The translations under genes and the position numbers were made by a program. DNA of 64,000 bases, taken from assembly GCA_023400055.1 (NCBI GenBank), contig JAEXFN010000017.1:1-64000 (forward strand). The letters are read 5' to 3'. Shown piece after piece: positions 1 through 9,035 of the stretch (its first letter is position 1; every line of letters begins with the position of its first letter). This DNA comes from Bacillota bacterium. GTDB taxonomy: Bacteria; Bacillota; UBA4882; UBA8346. The notes beneath the pieces were generated by a model. It worked only from the letters and a program-made list of their open reading frames with translations. It was not told the DNA's origin and searched no databases.

Positions 1-1629
1 CATGATGACGCCGCGCATCATGTCGGTGACCAGAAACGCCGTATCCTCGGGGATGGCGATTTTTTTATGGGGCCGATCCTGGTAGATGACGTTATCGTTG
101 GCGTCGCGCACTTCCAGAATGGCGATGGGCTGGACGTAAATTCCTTGATTGGCCAGGGGCGAGTAAGCCGCGGTCAGCTCCAGCGGAGTGACCCCGCGGG
201 TCAAACCGCCCAGCGCCAACGCGGAAAGGTTCATGTCATTGGGCTCGCCATTGATGACCAAACTCTTCAATCCCATATCCTGAGCGTATTTGATCACCGT
301 GCTCGGGCCGAGGCTTTCCACCAGTTTAATGGCCACGATGTTGACCGATTCCTCCAGCGCTTCCCGCAGCGTAATGTCGCCCCGGAAGATGTTGTCGTAG
401 TTGTGCGGCGCCCAGACGCCTTGCGGCGAATCGTAGCTCAACGGTTCATCCCGTACGATCGAACTGGGGGTGTACTTCCGGCTGTCAATGGCCGCGGTAT
501 AAGTAAACGGCTTGATTGCCGAACCGGGCTGACGGTGGGCATAGACCGCGCGGTTCAACTGGGTGTTGCTGAAGCTGCGCCCGCCGACCATCGCCTTGAT
601 ATAGCCGCTATGGGGATCGATCGCCACCAGCGCCATTTGCGGCTGGAGGACGCCATCGGCGTCCGGCTTTCCGCCGCTTAGCGAGGCGACCGCGTCATCG
701 GCGGCTTGTTGAGCCAGGGGATCGAGGGTGGTATAGATCTTGTACCCTCCGGTAAAAAGCGCCTGTTCATCGACTACGCCTTTCAGGTTTTGGACGACAT
801 AATCGATAAAATAAGCGGCCCGGCGCTTGGCGGCCGAAAGCGGGATCACATCCAGCGGTCGGCGGACGTTGCTGTCGTACTCTTCTTGAGTGATCGAACC
901 GTACTTGATCATCTGGCCGAGCACTGTATTGCGACGCTCCAAGGCGGCGGGGGGATTGAGATAGGGCGAGAATCCGCTGGGATTCTTGGGCAGGCCGGCC
1001 AGCAGAGCGATCTGATTCAAGCGGAGGTCGGCGACGCTTTTGCCGAAATAGAGCCGGGAGGCGGCTTCCACTCCATAGGCATTATGTCCGAAATAAATCT
1101 GATTGAGATAACGCTCCAGGATCTCGTCTTTGGTGTAATTTCGCTCGATGTTCATGGCCAGGAAAACTTCCTGGATTTTGCGGGTGAGCGCTTTTTTCTG
1201 GGTGAGCAGGACATTCCGCGCCAGCTGCTGCGTAATGGTGCTGGCTCCCTCGATGTAGCCGCCGCCGCGCAGGTCCACCCAGATGGCCCGGGCGATCGAG
1301 CGCAGGTCTATCCCCGAGTGCTCATAAAAACGGTTATCTTCGACGTTGATGATGGCCTTTTTCATCAGGTCGGGAATCTGGCTGAGCGGGATTTCGACGC
1401 GGTTTTCCACATAAATGCGCGTAAATTCCTTATTGTTAACATCGTAAAAAACCGTCGCCTGTTTTGGCGTAGGCAGATTCAACAGGTTGCTGTTGGTCGT
1501 GAACATCAGTACCATCAATAAACCCAGCAGAATGCCGGCCAAGGTAGTACAACCGATAATCAGCGCTTTTTTGGTATCAAAATGGCTGGCGGCGCGACGG
1601 GGTTTAGAGTTCTTTTTGGAGACCGGCAT
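1..1629 (-). CDS. Class A penicillin-binding protein (PBP1A type), C-terminus cut by window edge
   Basis: Bifunctional peptidoglycan synthase: a glycosyltransferase (GT51) domain polymerises lipid II and a transpeptidase domain cross-links it on the outer face of the inner membrane. The frame runs off the left edge, giving 543 codons. A short basic N-terminus precedes one membrane helix (about residues 20-45). GT51 motifs are visible: EDNRFYEHSGID, GASTITQQL and the RKIQEVFLAMNIE region. The transpeptidase SxxK motif is SAIK (in PGSAIKPF) and the SxN motif is SVN; the KTG motif would lie beyond the edge. The ATG at 1629 has a GGGAGG Shine-Dalgarno at 1636-1641. It is divergent from yunB. Family assignment is certain; the exact paralogue is not. 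Confidence 0.95.
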   Translation of the reverse strand, partial: MPVSKKNSKPRRAASHFDTKKALIIGCTTLAGILLGLLMVLMFTTNSNLLNLPTPKQATVFYDVNNKEFTRIYVENRVEIPLSQIPDLMKKAIINVEDNRFYEHSGIDLRSIARAIWVDLRGGGYIEGASTITQQLARNVLLTQKKALTRKIQEVFLAMNIERNYTKDEILERYLNQIYFGHNAYGVEAASRLYFGKSVADLRLNQIALLAGLPKNPSGFSPYLNPPAALERRNTVLGQMIKYGSITQEEYDSNVRRPLDVIPLSAAKRRAAYFIDYVVQNLKGVVDEQALFTGGYKIYTTLDPLAQQAADDAVASLSGGKPDADGVLQPQMALVAIDPHSGYIKAMVGGRSFSNTQLNRAVYAHRQPGSAIKPFTYTAAIDSRKYTPSSIVRDEPLSYDSPQGVWAPHNYDNIFRGDITLREALEESVNIVAIKLVESLGPSTVIKYAQDMGLKSLVINGEPNDMNLSALALGGLTRGVTPLELTAAYSPLANQGIYVQPIAILEVRDANDNVIYQDRPHKKIAIPEDTAFLVTDMMRGVIM

Positions 1630-1807
1630 GAATAACCTCCCAGGGATTATCGTTAGCTTCTGAATTTAAAGCGATGCACGACCGATTCATTTACCAAAAT
1701 TATATCACATGCCGCTTTCCCCCGTGTAATTTTTTCGCTGGGGACAGGCGATTCGCATATTATAACTTTGCCGATGAGCACATAAATTCCTTAATAAGGT
1801 GGTGCGC

Positions 1808-2518
1808 ATGAAGTTCACTCTTAGAAAACGGATCTCATTCTTCCAAGTTCCCCCTTATAAGAAAAGATGGCTGGCTTCCATGACGATGCTCGGTTGCTTG
1901 CTTTTGTCGGCCATTCTCAGTTTTTATGTGATCGATTTTCAGATCCGCCCGACCCTGACCCAATTGGCGCGGGTTACCGCCCACCGTCTGGCGCTCCAGG
2001 CGATCAACGAGTCCATCCGCGCCAATATTTCATCGGATATCGAATACCAGAACCTGATCCGGATGCAATTGGACTCCAATGGCCGGGTGACTTTTATTCA
2101 GCCCAACACCGGGGCGATCAACCGGATTGCTTCCGAGGCCACATTGGCGATTCAACAGAAGCTGAGCGATCTGCCCCGCTATGAGGTGAAAATACCGTTA
2201 TGGCAGGTCTTTGGGTCAAAAATTTTAGCCGGATACGGGCCGGAACTACCGGTGCGGATCGCTCCGGTGGGCATGGTCGAAAGCATCATCAAGGATCGTT
2301 TCGATTCCGCCGGCATCAATCAGACGCGGCATCGGATCTTCATCCGGGTCACGGCGATCGTCCAGATTATCGTGCCGCTGGTTAATGAGGAAGTCACGGT
2401 GAATTCAGACATACCGTTGACCGAGGCGGTCATCGTCGGAGCGGTTCCCGGCGTATATGTCAACGGCGGCGGCGGGGTAATCGTTCCGGGCAACCCGTCC
2501 CATCCGGCTGCAAAATAA
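1808..2518 (+). CDS. yunB: Sporulation protein YunB
   Basis: Homologue of Bacillus YunB, a mother-cell sporulation protein of unknown biochemical role. The 236-residue product has a basic N-terminus, one membrane helix (about residues 25-47) and an extracytoplasmic domain with the family pattern of an ARxxAHRLALQAIN segment followed by YQNLIRMQLDSNGRV, and a C-terminal VNEEVTVNSDIPLTEAVIVG stretch. I chose ATG 1808 because AAGGTGG (1796-1802) lies 5 nt upstream; a GTG at 1799 would sit inside that Shine-Dalgarno. A glycine-rich tail (VNGGGGV) follows the conserved part. Together with gpr and the ger operon it marks the organism as a spore former. Confidence 0.9.
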   Translation: MKFTLRKRISFFQVPPYKKRWLASMTMLGCLLLSAILSFYVIDFQIRPTLTQLARVTAHRLALQAINESIRANISSDIEYQNLIRMQLDSNGRVTFIQPNTGAINRIASEATLAIQQKLSDLPRYEVKIPLWQVFGSKILAGYGPELPVRIAPVGMVESIIKDRFDSAGINQTRHRIFIRVTAIVQIIVPLVNEEVTVNSDIPLTEAVIVGAVPGVYVNGGGGVIVPGNPSHPAAK

Positions 2519-2668
2519 TCGGCGCGATTACAGGAAAAGCTTTACCGAAGCGGAATATACATAATGATTTGGCGGGGTCGTCGTCCGAAAGCTGAAAATT
2601 ATCTCGCCAACCAGCGTCTCAGATTATAGGAAAAACGAGATCTGGAATAATAAGACAGAGGATTCATC

Positions 2669-3322
2669 ATGAAGTCAAACAATTCATTAGAAACTTACTT
2701 TCAGTTCGCTAAACAATTCTATCAGACGGGGCCTTCCCATGATTTTTCCCATATCGAGCGGGTTTTCCGGCTGGCGTCCAAGATTGGCGCCGCCGAGAAC
2801 GCTAATCTGCAGATATTGGGCCTGGCGGCGCTCTTTCATGATCTGGCCCGGGACGAGGAGACCGCCAGCAACGGCCTGATCTGCCATGCCGCGGCCAGTG
2901 CCGAGCGGACCCGGCGGATCTTGCTGGACCGCGGCATGGATCCGGCCGTGGTGGAGGCGGTCTGCGATTGCATCGCCACGCACCGCTACCGCGACGAACG
3001 CAAGCCGCAGACGCTGGAGGCCAAGTGCCTTTTCGACGCCGACAAGCTGGACTCGCTGGGTGCGGTAGGGGTGGCCCGAGCCTATCTCTGGCTGGGCGAA
3101 CGCGGCGGAACGGTCCATGTTCCGCGGGAGGTCTGGGAACGGACCGATTTCCGGAGCAACCGCCCGGAGGACGATTCCCTGCAACGGGAGTGGTTCATCA
3201 AATTACAATATTTACGGGAGAACCTATACACCGAAACCGCCCGGGCCATGGCGGAAAAAAGGCATCAGACCATGGCGTTGTTTCTGGAGACACTATCCCG
3301 GGAGGTGCAAGGCGAGGAATAA
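2669..3322 (+). CDS. HD-domain phosphohydrolase
   Basis: Predicted metal-dependent phosphohydrolase, 217 residues, cytoplasmic. The HD metal-binding pattern is complete: a histidine in HDFSHIERV (about residue 24), the HD pair in ALFHDLARDEE (about 57), a later histidine in ATHRYRDE and an aspartate in DADKLDSLGAVG. This last block is typical of the YedJ/YpgQ-like single-domain HD family. The natural substrate, probably a nucleotide, cannot be told from sequence. The ATG at 2669 has an AGAGGA Shine-Dalgarno. The M20 peptidase gene follows after 63 bp on the same strand and may be cotranscribed. Confidence 0.85.
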   Translation: MKSNNSLETYFQFAKQFYQTGPSHDFSHIERVFRLASKIGAAENANLQILGLAALFHDLARDEETASNGLICHAAASAERTRRILLDRGMDPAVVEAVCDCIATHRYRDERKPQTLEAKCLFDADKLDSLGAVGVARAYLWLGERGGTVHVPREVWERTDFRSNRPEDDSLQREWFIKLQYLRENLYTETARAMAEKRHQTMALFLETLSREVQGEE

Positions 3323-3385
3323 TGGTGGCGCTGCCATGGACAACCTGCCGTGGCTTGAGGCGCGAGCGTTTGGGGAGGAGAAATA

Positions 3386-4705
3386 ATGGGTGCGTTCACG
3401 TTCAATTGGGATTTGCTTCGGGGCGAAATCACTAAGCTGTTGCAAGATCTGATTCGGATTAACACCACCAATCCGCCGGGGAATGAGCTCGGAGCGGCGA
3501 TCTATTTGCGGGATTTTTTGCAACGGGAAGGGATCGCCAGCACGATTTACGAGGCGGAGCCCGGCCGGGCCAACTTGGTGGCGCGGCTGCCGGGTTCCGG
3601 AACCGGTAAACCCCTGATCTTGCTGGGCCATACCGATGTGGTAACCGCTGATCCCGGTTCATGGAGGTATGATCCCTTTGCCGGAACAGTAGCGGATGAA
3701 TTTATCTGGGGCCGCGGCGCGTTGGACATGAAGGGGATGCTGGCCATGGAAGTCATGGCGCTCGTCCTCCTGAAACGGGCCGGCATCACTCCGCCCCGGG
3801 AAACGATTCTGCTGGCCGTGGCCGATGAAGAAGCCGGCGGTACCATGGGGATGGGTTGGCTGATCGAGCAGGATATCCCCGGACTAAAAGAGGCGGAGTA
3901 CGTCATCAACGAGGGCGGCGTGGGGATGGTCAGCGCGGGAATTCCGGTCTTTTCCTGCCAGAGCGCGGAGAAAGGCCTGTTGTGGGTCAAGCTATCGTTC
4001 CCCGGAAGGCCGGGGCACGCTTCGATGCCCGCGGACGATAATGCGATTCTGAAAATGGCCAAGGTGCTGCAACGGATCATCGGTTTCAAGCGGCCGATCA
4101 CCCTCTGTGAGACCACCCGGATTTACCTGAAAGAATTGGCCAATCTGCAAGGATTGAGTCTCGCCGGCCAAACCGCCCTGGATTACAGCCTGAAACTCTT
4201 TGCCGCCCGTCATCTGCAAGCGGAACGGTCGATTCAGGCGATGCTGTATCACACGATTTCGCCGACGATTGTGCGGGCCGGCACCAAAGCCAATGTTTTG
4301 CCCGATAAATGTGAATTGACGCTGGATTGCCGGTTATTGCCCGGCGAAACCCCCGGCCATTTCCTGGAAGAGATTCAGAAGCATGTCAACGATCCCGCGG
4401 TGGAGTACGAGATCATTCAAGCCGCCGATCCGACTGAATCTTCCCCGCATACTCCGTTATTCGCGACCATCGCGAACGTCCTGCGGCAGGAGATGCCCCA
4501 ATCGTTGCTGGTGCCGTCGCTTACGCCTACCGCGACCGATTCCCGTTTCTTCCGTTATCGCGGCATAGCCGCTTACGGCTTCATGCCGGTGCTCATCTCC
4601 GAGGAAGAGCTGCAACGGATGCACGGCATCGACGAACGGCTTTCCTTAGCCAATCTGGAACAGGGGACGCGGGTCTTATACGAAGTACTTCGTCAGCTGG
4701 CATAA
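3386..4705 (+). CDS. M20 family metallopeptidase (ArgE/DapE/CPG2-like)
   Basis: Di-zinc amidohydrolase or peptidase, 439 residues, cytoplasmic. Metal ligands and catalytic residues are in the usual order: LLGHTDVV (His), GRGALDMKG (bridging Asp), ADEEAGG (catalytic and metal Glu) and a late His in RMHGIDERLSL. A dimerisation insert starts near GLLWVKLSFPGRPGHASMP. The N-terminal INTTNPPGNE stretch matches the M20 carboxypeptidase/deacylase group. The family covers acetylornithine deacetylase, succinyl-diaminopimelate desuccinylase and dipeptidases, and no arg or dap neighbour helps to choose. ATG 3386 is preceded by GGGGAGGAG, an excellent Shine-Dalgarno. Confidence 0.88.
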   Translation: MGAFTFNWDLLRGEITKLLQDLIRINTTNPPGNELGAAIYLRDFLQREGIASTIYEAEPGRANLVARLPGSGTGKPLILLGHTDVVTADPGSWRYDPFAGTVADEFIWGRGALDMKGMLAMEVMALVLLKRAGITPPRETILLAVADEEAGGTMGMGWLIEQDIPGLKEAEYVINEGGVGMVSAGIPVFSCQSAEKGLLWVKLSFPGRPGHASMPADDNAILKMAKVLQRIIGFKRPITLCETTRIYLKELANLQGLSLAGQTALDYSLKLFAARHLQAERSIQAMLYHTISPTIVRAGTKANVLPDKCELTLDCRLLPGETPGHFLEEIQKHVNDPAVEYEIIQAADPTESSPHTPLFATIANVLRQEMPQSLLVPSLTPTATDSRFFRYRGIAAYGFMPVLISEEELQRMHGIDERLSLANLEQGTRVLYEVLRQLA

Positions 4706-4932
4706 AGCGATTTTGATGCAAAGATGCATGATTCAATCGGGATAATTTTCGATTGATTCAAATGCCGCGGCAATTTTCACAAATCGTCACGATCGGGAGC
4801 AACCAGGAATACGGTATACAAGAAGCATTGAAAATACAGGGTTTTTGGCGAAAATTTGCAGGAATAAGGGCGATTTGGTCGAAACTCCGAATAGCATATT
4901 GATGAGTGAAAGTTTTAAGGAGCGGATCAATC

Positions 4933-6126
4933 GTGAAATTATCGGAACGCGCACGCGGTATCAACCCCTCACCGACCCTGGCCATCGATGCCAAGGCCAA
5001 ACAGATGATCAAGGACGGGCTGGACGTAATCGGTTTTGGCGCCGGCGAGCCGGACTTCGACACTCCGGAAGTCATCAAGGATAAAGCGATCGCTGCGTTA
5101 AAGAATGGCGAGACCAAGTATACCCCGGCCTCGGGAACCGTCCAGCTGAAAGAAGCCGTCTGTTTCAAGATGGAACGGGATCACGGCTTAAAATACACCC
5201 CCAACCAAGTCGTAATTTGCTGTGGGGCCAAACACGCGCTCTATAACTTGTTTCAAGTGATCTGTAATCCCGGGGATGAAGTGATCATTCCCGCGCCGTA
5301 TTGGGTGAGTTATTCGGAGCAGGTATTGCTGGCCGGCGGCAAACCGGTGATCATTCCCACCACCGAGGCCAGCGGATTCAAAATGAGCGCCGCCCAGTTC
5401 CGGGAGGCGATTACGCCCCGGACCATCGCGCTGATTTTAAACAGTCCTTCCAACCCCACCGGAACGGTTTACAACCGGGCCGAGCTGGAGGCCATCGCCG
5501 CGGTCGCGGTGGAGAAGCAGATTACGGTCGTTTCCGACGAGATCTACGAGAAACTGCTGTACGAAGGGGAGCATGTCAGCATCGCCAGCCTCGGTCAGGC
5601 GATTAAAGATTTGACGATCGTCGTCAACGGGGTAGCCAAGACCTATGCGATGACCGGCTGGCGGATCGGCTATGCCGTCGGAGACGCCAAGGTCATCAAA
5701 GCCATCGGCGATTTGCAAAGCCACAGCACCTCCAACCCGACCAGCTTCTGTCAGCCGGCCAGCGCTTATGCGATTACCGACCCGCCGGTGGCGGAGATCG
5801 AACGGATGGTGCGGGAGTTCAAGAGCCGCCGCGATTACATGGTGGAGGAGGTCAACCAGATCCCCGGTTTGAGCTGCCGCAAACCGGAAGGAGCTTTCTA
5901 CGTCTTTGTGAATATGAGCGGTTTAACCGGCAAACGGTTTGGCGACACCGTCATCAGCGATGGCGATAAACTGGCCGATCTCCTGCTGGAGCATTCCAGG
6001 GTGGCCGTGGTTCCCGGTTCGGGATTTGGCGCGCCGGAGTGTTTCCGGCTCTCCTACGCCACTTCCCGGGAAAAGATCGAAAAAGGCCTGACCCGGATCG
6101 CGCAATTTGTGGCCGAATGTTCGTGA
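4933..6126 (+). CDS. Class I/II aminotransferase, aspartate aminotransferase type
   Basis: PLP-dependent aminotransferase of fold type I, 397 residues, probably aspartate to oxaloacetate exchange. The start MKLSERARGINPSPTLAI and the GAGEPDFDTPE motif are typical of the Bacillus/Thermus aspartate aminotransferase subgroup. The PLP lysine lies in VAKTYAMTGWRIGY, the NSPSNPTG loop is intact, and the C-terminal arginine is in FRLSYATS. I chose GTG 4933: AAGGAG at 4917-4922 lies 10 nt upstream and the N-terminus then matches the family length, whereas GTG 4906 adds nine residues and has no such site. A clear terminator follows at 6159-6184. Confidence 0.9.
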   Translation: MKLSERARGINPSPTLAIDAKAKQMIKDGLDVIGFGAGEPDFDTPEVIKDKAIAALKNGETKYTPASGTVQLKEAVCFKMERDHGLKYTPNQVVICCGAKHALYNLFQVICNPGDEVIIPAPYWVSYSEQVLLAGGKPVIIPTTEASGFKMSAAQFREAITPRTIALILNSPSNPTGTVYNRAELEAIAAVAVEKQITVVSDEIYEKLLYEGEHVSIASLGQAIKDLTIVVNGVAKTYAMTGWRIGYAVGDAKVIKAIGDLQSHSTSNPTSFCQPASAYAITDPPVAEIERMVREFKSRRDYMVEEVNQIPGLSCRKPEGAFYVFVNMSGLTGKRFGDTVISDGDKLADLLLEHSRVAVVPGSGFGAPECFRLSYATSREKIEKGLTRIAQFVAECS

Positions 6127-6158
6127 CGAATCGTTGCTAAGCAGATAAAATGTTTTCG

Positions 6159-6184
6159 AAAAACCGGCGCAATGCCGGTTTTTT
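6159..6184 (+). terminator. Intrinsic terminator after the aminotransferase gene
   Basis: Stem AAAAACCGGC, loop GCAAT, stem GCCGGTTTTTT running into T residues. It lies 33 bp after the stop codon. Confidence 0.9.
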
Positions 6185-6335
6185 CATCGACAACTGCCGA
6201 TCGTCCGGAAAACAAGAATTATATTTGCAAGCAGGGCAGGTTTCAGTCCGGAAAAAACGAATAATGAACCTTGGCAAAGTTCAGAAATTCTGTAGCAAGG
6301 AAAAACGCCAATTGCCAAAATAAAGGAGGATAATC

Positions 6336-7319
6336 ATGCTTTATCCTTTGAAGTTCCGGCCGGTTTATAAAGATTATTTGTGGGGGGGCCGGAATCTGGA
6401 GCGTTTAGGACGCCGGCTGCCGGAGGGAATCATCGCCGAGAGTTGGGAAGTCTCCGCCCATCCCGACGGGCTCAGCGTGATCAGCAATGGGGAGTATGCG
6501 GGAGAAACATTGCCCGATTTTTTAGGCCGGCTCGGCCGGGCCGCCATCGGGACTGCTTTGCCGGAAGCGTACGCGGCACAGTTTCCGCTGTTGATTAAGC
6601 TGATCGATGCCAATCAAAAGCTTTCCGTCCAGGTCCATCCCGACGACCATTATGCCCGGTCGCACGAGGGCGGATATGGCAAAAACGAGATGTGGTACAT
6701 CATCGCGGCCCGACCGGAATCCAGCATCATCTACGATGTCCGGCCCGGCGTCGATCGGGCGAGTTTCAGCCGGGCGGTCCGGGAGCACCGGATCGGCGAT
6801 TGCCTGCAGACGGTTCCGGTATCCGCCGGGGATGCCTTTAACATTCCCGCCGGAATGGTGCACGGGCTCGGGGCGGGGATCATTCTGGCCGAGATCCAGC
6901 AGAGTTCCAACCTGACCTACCGGCTGTATGATTACGACCGGGTGGACGTCGCCGGCAAGCAACGGCCGCTCCATATCGATAAGGCGTTGGATGTCATTGA
7001 TTTCGACGCGGCGGGCCAGACCCCGAAGATCCAGAGCCAACGCCAGTCGCTCGGGCAGGCCGGGGCCAAAGAACTGCTGGTCGCCAACCAGTATTTCGGA
7101 GTGGAGCTGTATGACTTGGCGGGGGAACTGGCGGAGTCCACCGCCGGGAAACGTTTCTTTACGTATACCTTTATTTCGGGAACGGGCGAGATCCGTTATC
7201 ACGGCGGCGCTTTGCCGATCGGACCCGCCGAATCGGTGTTTATCCCGGCGGGGTTGGGCGATTATGTGGTTGCCGGACAGCTCAAATATCTCAAAGCTTA
7301 TGTGCCCGATCAGCAGTAA
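6336..7319 (+). CDS. manA: Mannose-6-phosphate isomerase, class I
   Basis: Interconverts mannose 6-phosphate and fructose 6-phosphate using one zinc. The 327-residue size fits the short Firmicute form. Zinc ligands are visible in SVQVHPDD (Gln/His), GKNEMWYII (Glu) and the later histidine of IPAGMVHGLG; the LAEIQQSSNLTYRLYDYDR block with its arginine is the family signature. The gene has its own AAAGGAGG Shine-Dalgarno and lies between two terminators, so it is probably a single-gene unit. It could feed mannose-derived phosphate into glycolysis or supply mannose for envelope sugars; a fucose isomerase lies 8 kb away but on another unit. Confidence 0.93.
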   Translation: MLYPLKFRPVYKDYLWGGRNLERLGRRLPEGIIAESWEVSAHPDGLSVISNGEYAGETLPDFLGRLGRAAIGTALPEAYAAQFPLLIKLIDANQKLSVQVHPDDHYARSHEGGYGKNEMWYIIAARPESSIIYDVRPGVDRASFSRAVREHRIGDCLQTVPVSAGDAFNIPAGMVHGLGAGIILAEIQQSSNLTYRLYDYDRVDVAGKQRPLHIDKALDVIDFDAAGQTPKIQSQRQSLGQAGAKELLVANQYFGVELYDLAGELAESTAGKRFFTYTFISGTGEIRYHGGALPIGPAESVFIPAGLGDYVVAGQLKYLKAYVPDQQ

Positions 7320-7340
7320 TGCGAGGTAAGTAAAGCAGCC

Positions 7341-7372
7341 AAAAGGCCGGTTGAATCTTCCGGCCTTTTTTT
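7341..7372. terminator. Terminator between convergent manA and sialidase-like gene
   Basis: Stem AAAAGGCCGG, 9-nt loop, stem CCGGCC followed by seven T on the plus strand. The minus strand reads into a shorter TTTT run, so it may serve both genes; the stop codon of the minus-strand gene lies within it. Confidence 0.88.
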
Positions 7373-8390
7373 ATGAGTGAATATATTGGAGCTCCTCAAA
7401 AACGATCCGTTCCCGTTTCCAGGTGTAAGTCAGATAAATGCTATCTTCGGCCGCGATGATGGCGGGATAAGAATATTCGCCTTCCCCGTCTGCCAAGACC
7501 AGCTCGTTACGCCAGGTATTGCCGTTATCGGCTGAAGCGGCCATGATCAACGGAGTGCGCGGCCCCCAATTGACGCCGACCGGGTTAAAAACCAGCGCCA
7601 ACGCACCATCCGGCAATTTGACCAGATCGATCCCGCTGTTGTTGTTGGGGAGTCCGGTAGGGTATGCTTCGGACCAGGTCCGGCCGAAATCGTTCGAGTC
7701 GCTGCGGTAGATCCGGCCCTCGCTGCTCCGCAACAGCATATGGACCCGGCCCGGCTCTGACTCCCAGAGGGTCGGTTGAATCACGCCCCGGCCATGAAAG
7801 GACTGCTCCGAGACGGGGATGTCGCTGCGGATCTCGGCAATCGCCTCGTGATTAAGGCCGGCGATCAGGATAGCGTTGCTCTTTCGCCAGGTTTTGCCGT
7901 GATCGGTCGAGCGATCGGCGAATGCCCTCCAGATCCCATCCTCGGTTGAGGCCGGCGCCAGCCAGCTGCCGTCGGCGAGCACGATCAATTTATTGCGGAC
8001 CGGGCCGCGTCCGCCCCGGTCGCCGGGAACCAGCTCCACAGGTTCCGTCCAGGTCAGACCGTTGTTCGTCGATATTTTCAAACGGGTGGACCATTCTTTC
8101 AGCTGCCGCCCCACCTTATAAAAGAGCAACACCGCACCGTCGGGCCCAGTGAAGAGCACCGGATTCCAATGGGGCAATCCGGCTTCGGCGGCCACTCGGA
8201 CCGGCGGACTCCACTGCCCGCCGCTCCGCCGCGCCGACCAGATCGCCACATCGTCGGCGCCTTCCCGGCTCCCGCCGAACCACACCGCCAGAATATCCCC
8301 GCCGGGGAGCAGGGTCAGGTGGGAGGCGTGGCAACTTGCGAACGGCATCTTGCCCGTAAAGACGAATTCCCGGGTCACTGTTTTAAACAT
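7371..8390 (-). CDS. Sialidase-like BNR/Asp-box protein, intracellular
   Basis: Predicted six-bladed propeller of the sialidase superfamily (COG4692-like), 339 residues. Four Asp boxes of the S-x-D/N-x-G-x-T-W type are visible: STNNGLTW (107-114), STDHGKTW (161-168), SNDFGRTW (232-239) and SADNGNTW (286-293). There is no signal peptide and no classical RIP motif near the N-terminus, so a true sialic acid hydrolase is not assured; related proteins act on other sugar acids or uronides. ATG 8390 has GGAGGG upstream, which excludes a longer frame that would enter the upstream repeat array. It reads in the same direction as the ABC importer upstream and may serve the same sugar. Confidence 0.82.
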   Translation of the reverse strand: MFKTVTREFVFTGKMPFASCHASHLTLLPGGDILAVWFGGSREGADDVAIWSARRSGGQWSPPVRVAAEAGLPHWNPVLFTGPDGAVLLFYKVGRQLKEWSTRLKISTNNGLTWTEPVELVPGDRGGRGPVRNKLIVLADGSWLAPASTEDGIWRAFADRSTDHGKTWRKSNAILIAGLNHEAIAEIRSDIPVSEQSFHGRGVIQPTLWESEPGRVHMLLRSSEGRIYRSDSNDFGRTWSEAYPTGLPNNNSGIDLVKLPDGALALVFNPVGVNWGPRTPLIMAASADNGNTWRNELVLADGEGEYSYPAIIAAEDSIYLTYTWKRERIVFEELQYIHS

Positions 8391-8513
8391 GGAACAAATC
8401 CCTCCGCTTAAACCATTCCATTTTTTCAAAAGTTCCTGTTTTTTGTTTGCCAGTTTAATGAATATAAGAACGATAGGATCGGACGCTCGGTAATCGAGTT
8501 GGAATGACAGATG

Positions 8514-8870
8514 GGGAAGTTTCCCCGCGGTTCCGTGCAACTTCCCGGTGACCCGGGGCAGTTTCTCCGTGACTCGGTCTGCTTTCCCCAAAGCTTGGGA
8601 TAGTTTCCCGAAAGGTCGGGGATGTTTCCCCGAGGCTTGGGAAAGCCGGGATGGTCTTTGGGGAAGCAGGAATGGGAAGATCCTCTGAAAGGATCAACGG
8701 ATCCCTAACACGGATGAAGCGATCCCTGACACGGACGGAGGCATCCCTAACAAGGATGGCCGGATCCGCTGACAGGATCGGGCCGTCCCTAACAAGGACA
8801 TCGTTCATCCTAACAAGGACATCGTTCATCCTAACAAGGACGGAGATTATCCCTAAAGGACCAAGGACCG
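8514..8870. repeat. 21-bp-period degenerate tandem array 1 (two unit families in one register)
   Basis: Seventeen consecutive 21-bp units fill most of the 645-bp gap between the sialidase-like gene and the ABC permease. Units 1-6 share a core like AGTTTCCCC with a TTG/TCG ending (8514-8639). Two transitional units follow. Units from 8682 share CCCTAACAAGGAT (8682-8870), with two nearly identical copies at 8787-8828. The 21-bp register does not shift at the change of consensus. Degenerate units appear to continue to about 8950. Both strands stay open for long stretches because 21 is a multiple of three, but no frame has a good Shine-Dalgarno. Confidence 0.9.
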
Positions 8871-9035
8871 TACCTGACATGAGCGCGCCGATCCGGGACG
8901 GCCGAAAGGAAATCCCGGTCCGAACCGGAGCGCCGGATCGTGGCCCGGGAGTTGGGACGGGTGAGCCGGCGCGTTAATATAAAAGCCAGGTGCTAAATCT
9001 TTCAAGAACGGAAGACTTATCCGGTCGATCTGCGC

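Noticed and set aside
67..1521. Plus-strand frames opposite the penicillin-binding protein
   Set aside because: The minus-strand frame has a complete set of GT51 and transpeptidase motifs; the plus frames are shadows.
8455..8977. Long open frames on both strands across array 1
   Set aside because: Openness follows from a 21-bp period without stops; neither frame has a ribosome site and both are low-complexity heptads.
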